Translations under genes and position numbers: made by a program | Shown: one piece after another, positions 15,177-15,245 of the stretch | How the letters are laid out: each line of letters starts with the position of its first letter | Numbering within the stretch: position 1 is the first letter of the stretch | Notes under the pieces: model-generated | What the model was told of the DNA's origin: nothing | Seen by the model: only the letters and a program-made list of their open reading frames with translations | Databases searched by the model: none | NCBI GenBank assembly: GCA_023485185.1 | Contig: JAMCZP010000305.1 | Location: 1-15,245, forward strand | Direction: 5' to 3' | Origin: Gammaproteobacteria bacterium | GTDB lineage: Bacteria; Pseudomonadota; Gammaproteobacteria; Pseudomonadales; Halomonadaceae | DNA: 15,245 bases

Positions 15177-15245
15177 TTATTCTGCCCCTGGGTCAGACGG
15201 CGCGGTAGCGGGTTCATCCTCAGGCAGATACAGCGGCCCTTTTTG
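15177..15245 (-). CDS. lptM: LptM-type lipoprotein, C-terminal fragment (runs off the window)
   Basis: The last 22 codons and stop (15177-15179) of a gene that enters from the right edge. The residues begin QKGPLYLPEDEP, matching the GxKGPLYxP segment that directly follows the lipidated cysteine in LptM (YifL) and Pseudomonas LppL. LptM is a small outer-membrane lipoprotein that helps oxidative maturation of the LPS translocon subunit LptD. The signal peptide and lipobox lie outside the window. Position just before lysA-dapF is the standard one in gammaproteobacteria. The tail is acidic and low in complexity (Pro, Ala, Thr, Ser). Another frame reads open here, but it has no family match. Confidence 0.85.
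   Translation of the reverse strand, partial: QKGPLYLPEDEPATAPSDPGAE

Noticed and set aside
14966..15217. Minus-strand 83-codon open frame across the lysA start
   Set aside because: It overlaps lysA in another frame; the true sequence at the edge is the lptM tail with its QKGPLYLP motif.

Overview
The window looks like chromosome from a gammaproteobacterium of the Halomonadaceae (Halomonas type). This rests on the protein sequences, the moderately GC-rich coding DNA and the gene order: lptM-lysA-dapF-DUF484-xerC-HAD phosphatase and cytochrome c4-dsbA-endonuclease are blocks I know from Pseudomonas, Halomonas and, in part, Escherichia. Placement below family level is a guess. There are 16 complete genes and one fragment at the right edge. 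I see no rRNA, tRNA, CRISPR array, insertion sequence or prophage gene.

Left part (1-4458): a TIGR02444 family gene (253-840, minus) and a yheS-type ABC-F ATPase gene (870-2858, plus) diverge from a 29-bp gap. The D-aminoacyl-tRNA deacylase gene dtd (2874-3311, minus, TTG start) converges on yheS. Next is a two-domain universal stress protein (3458-4339, minus). Its N-terminus carries a 12-bp in-frame tandem repeat, and a perfect hairpin sits in its leader.

Middle part (4459-9627, all minus): transcription runs right to left through cytochrome c4, dsbA, an endonuclease/exonuclease/phosphatase family gene, then dctQ-dctM (TRAP transporter membrane subunits) and thiD. The last three are tightly packed, with a 1-bp overlap and then a 9-bp gap, and they form a transcription unit. 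There is no substrate-binding subunit gene (dctP) next to dctQM. A very strong intrinsic terminator (7277-7306) lies directly before the dctQ ribosome binding site and leaves no room for a promoter. This junction is the most puzzling part of the window.

Right part (9628-15245): a 367-bp spacer rich in inverted repeats separates cytochrome c4 from engB (9995-10633, plus). EngB ends 28 bp inside the 3' end of a yigB-like phosphatase. On the minus strand, lptM-lysA-dapF-DUF484-xerC-yigB form a compact operon with overlapping or nearly touching genes. It joins an LPS-assembly lipoprotein, the last steps of diaminopimelate/lysine synthesis, chromosome dimer resolution and a phosphatase.

Most of the window is ordinary housekeeping DNA. 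I did not find a convincing new multi-gene system. The points worth checking are the TRAP-thiD unit with its terminator and missing dctP, the repeat-expanded stress protein, and several unexplained inverted repeats in leaders and spacers.
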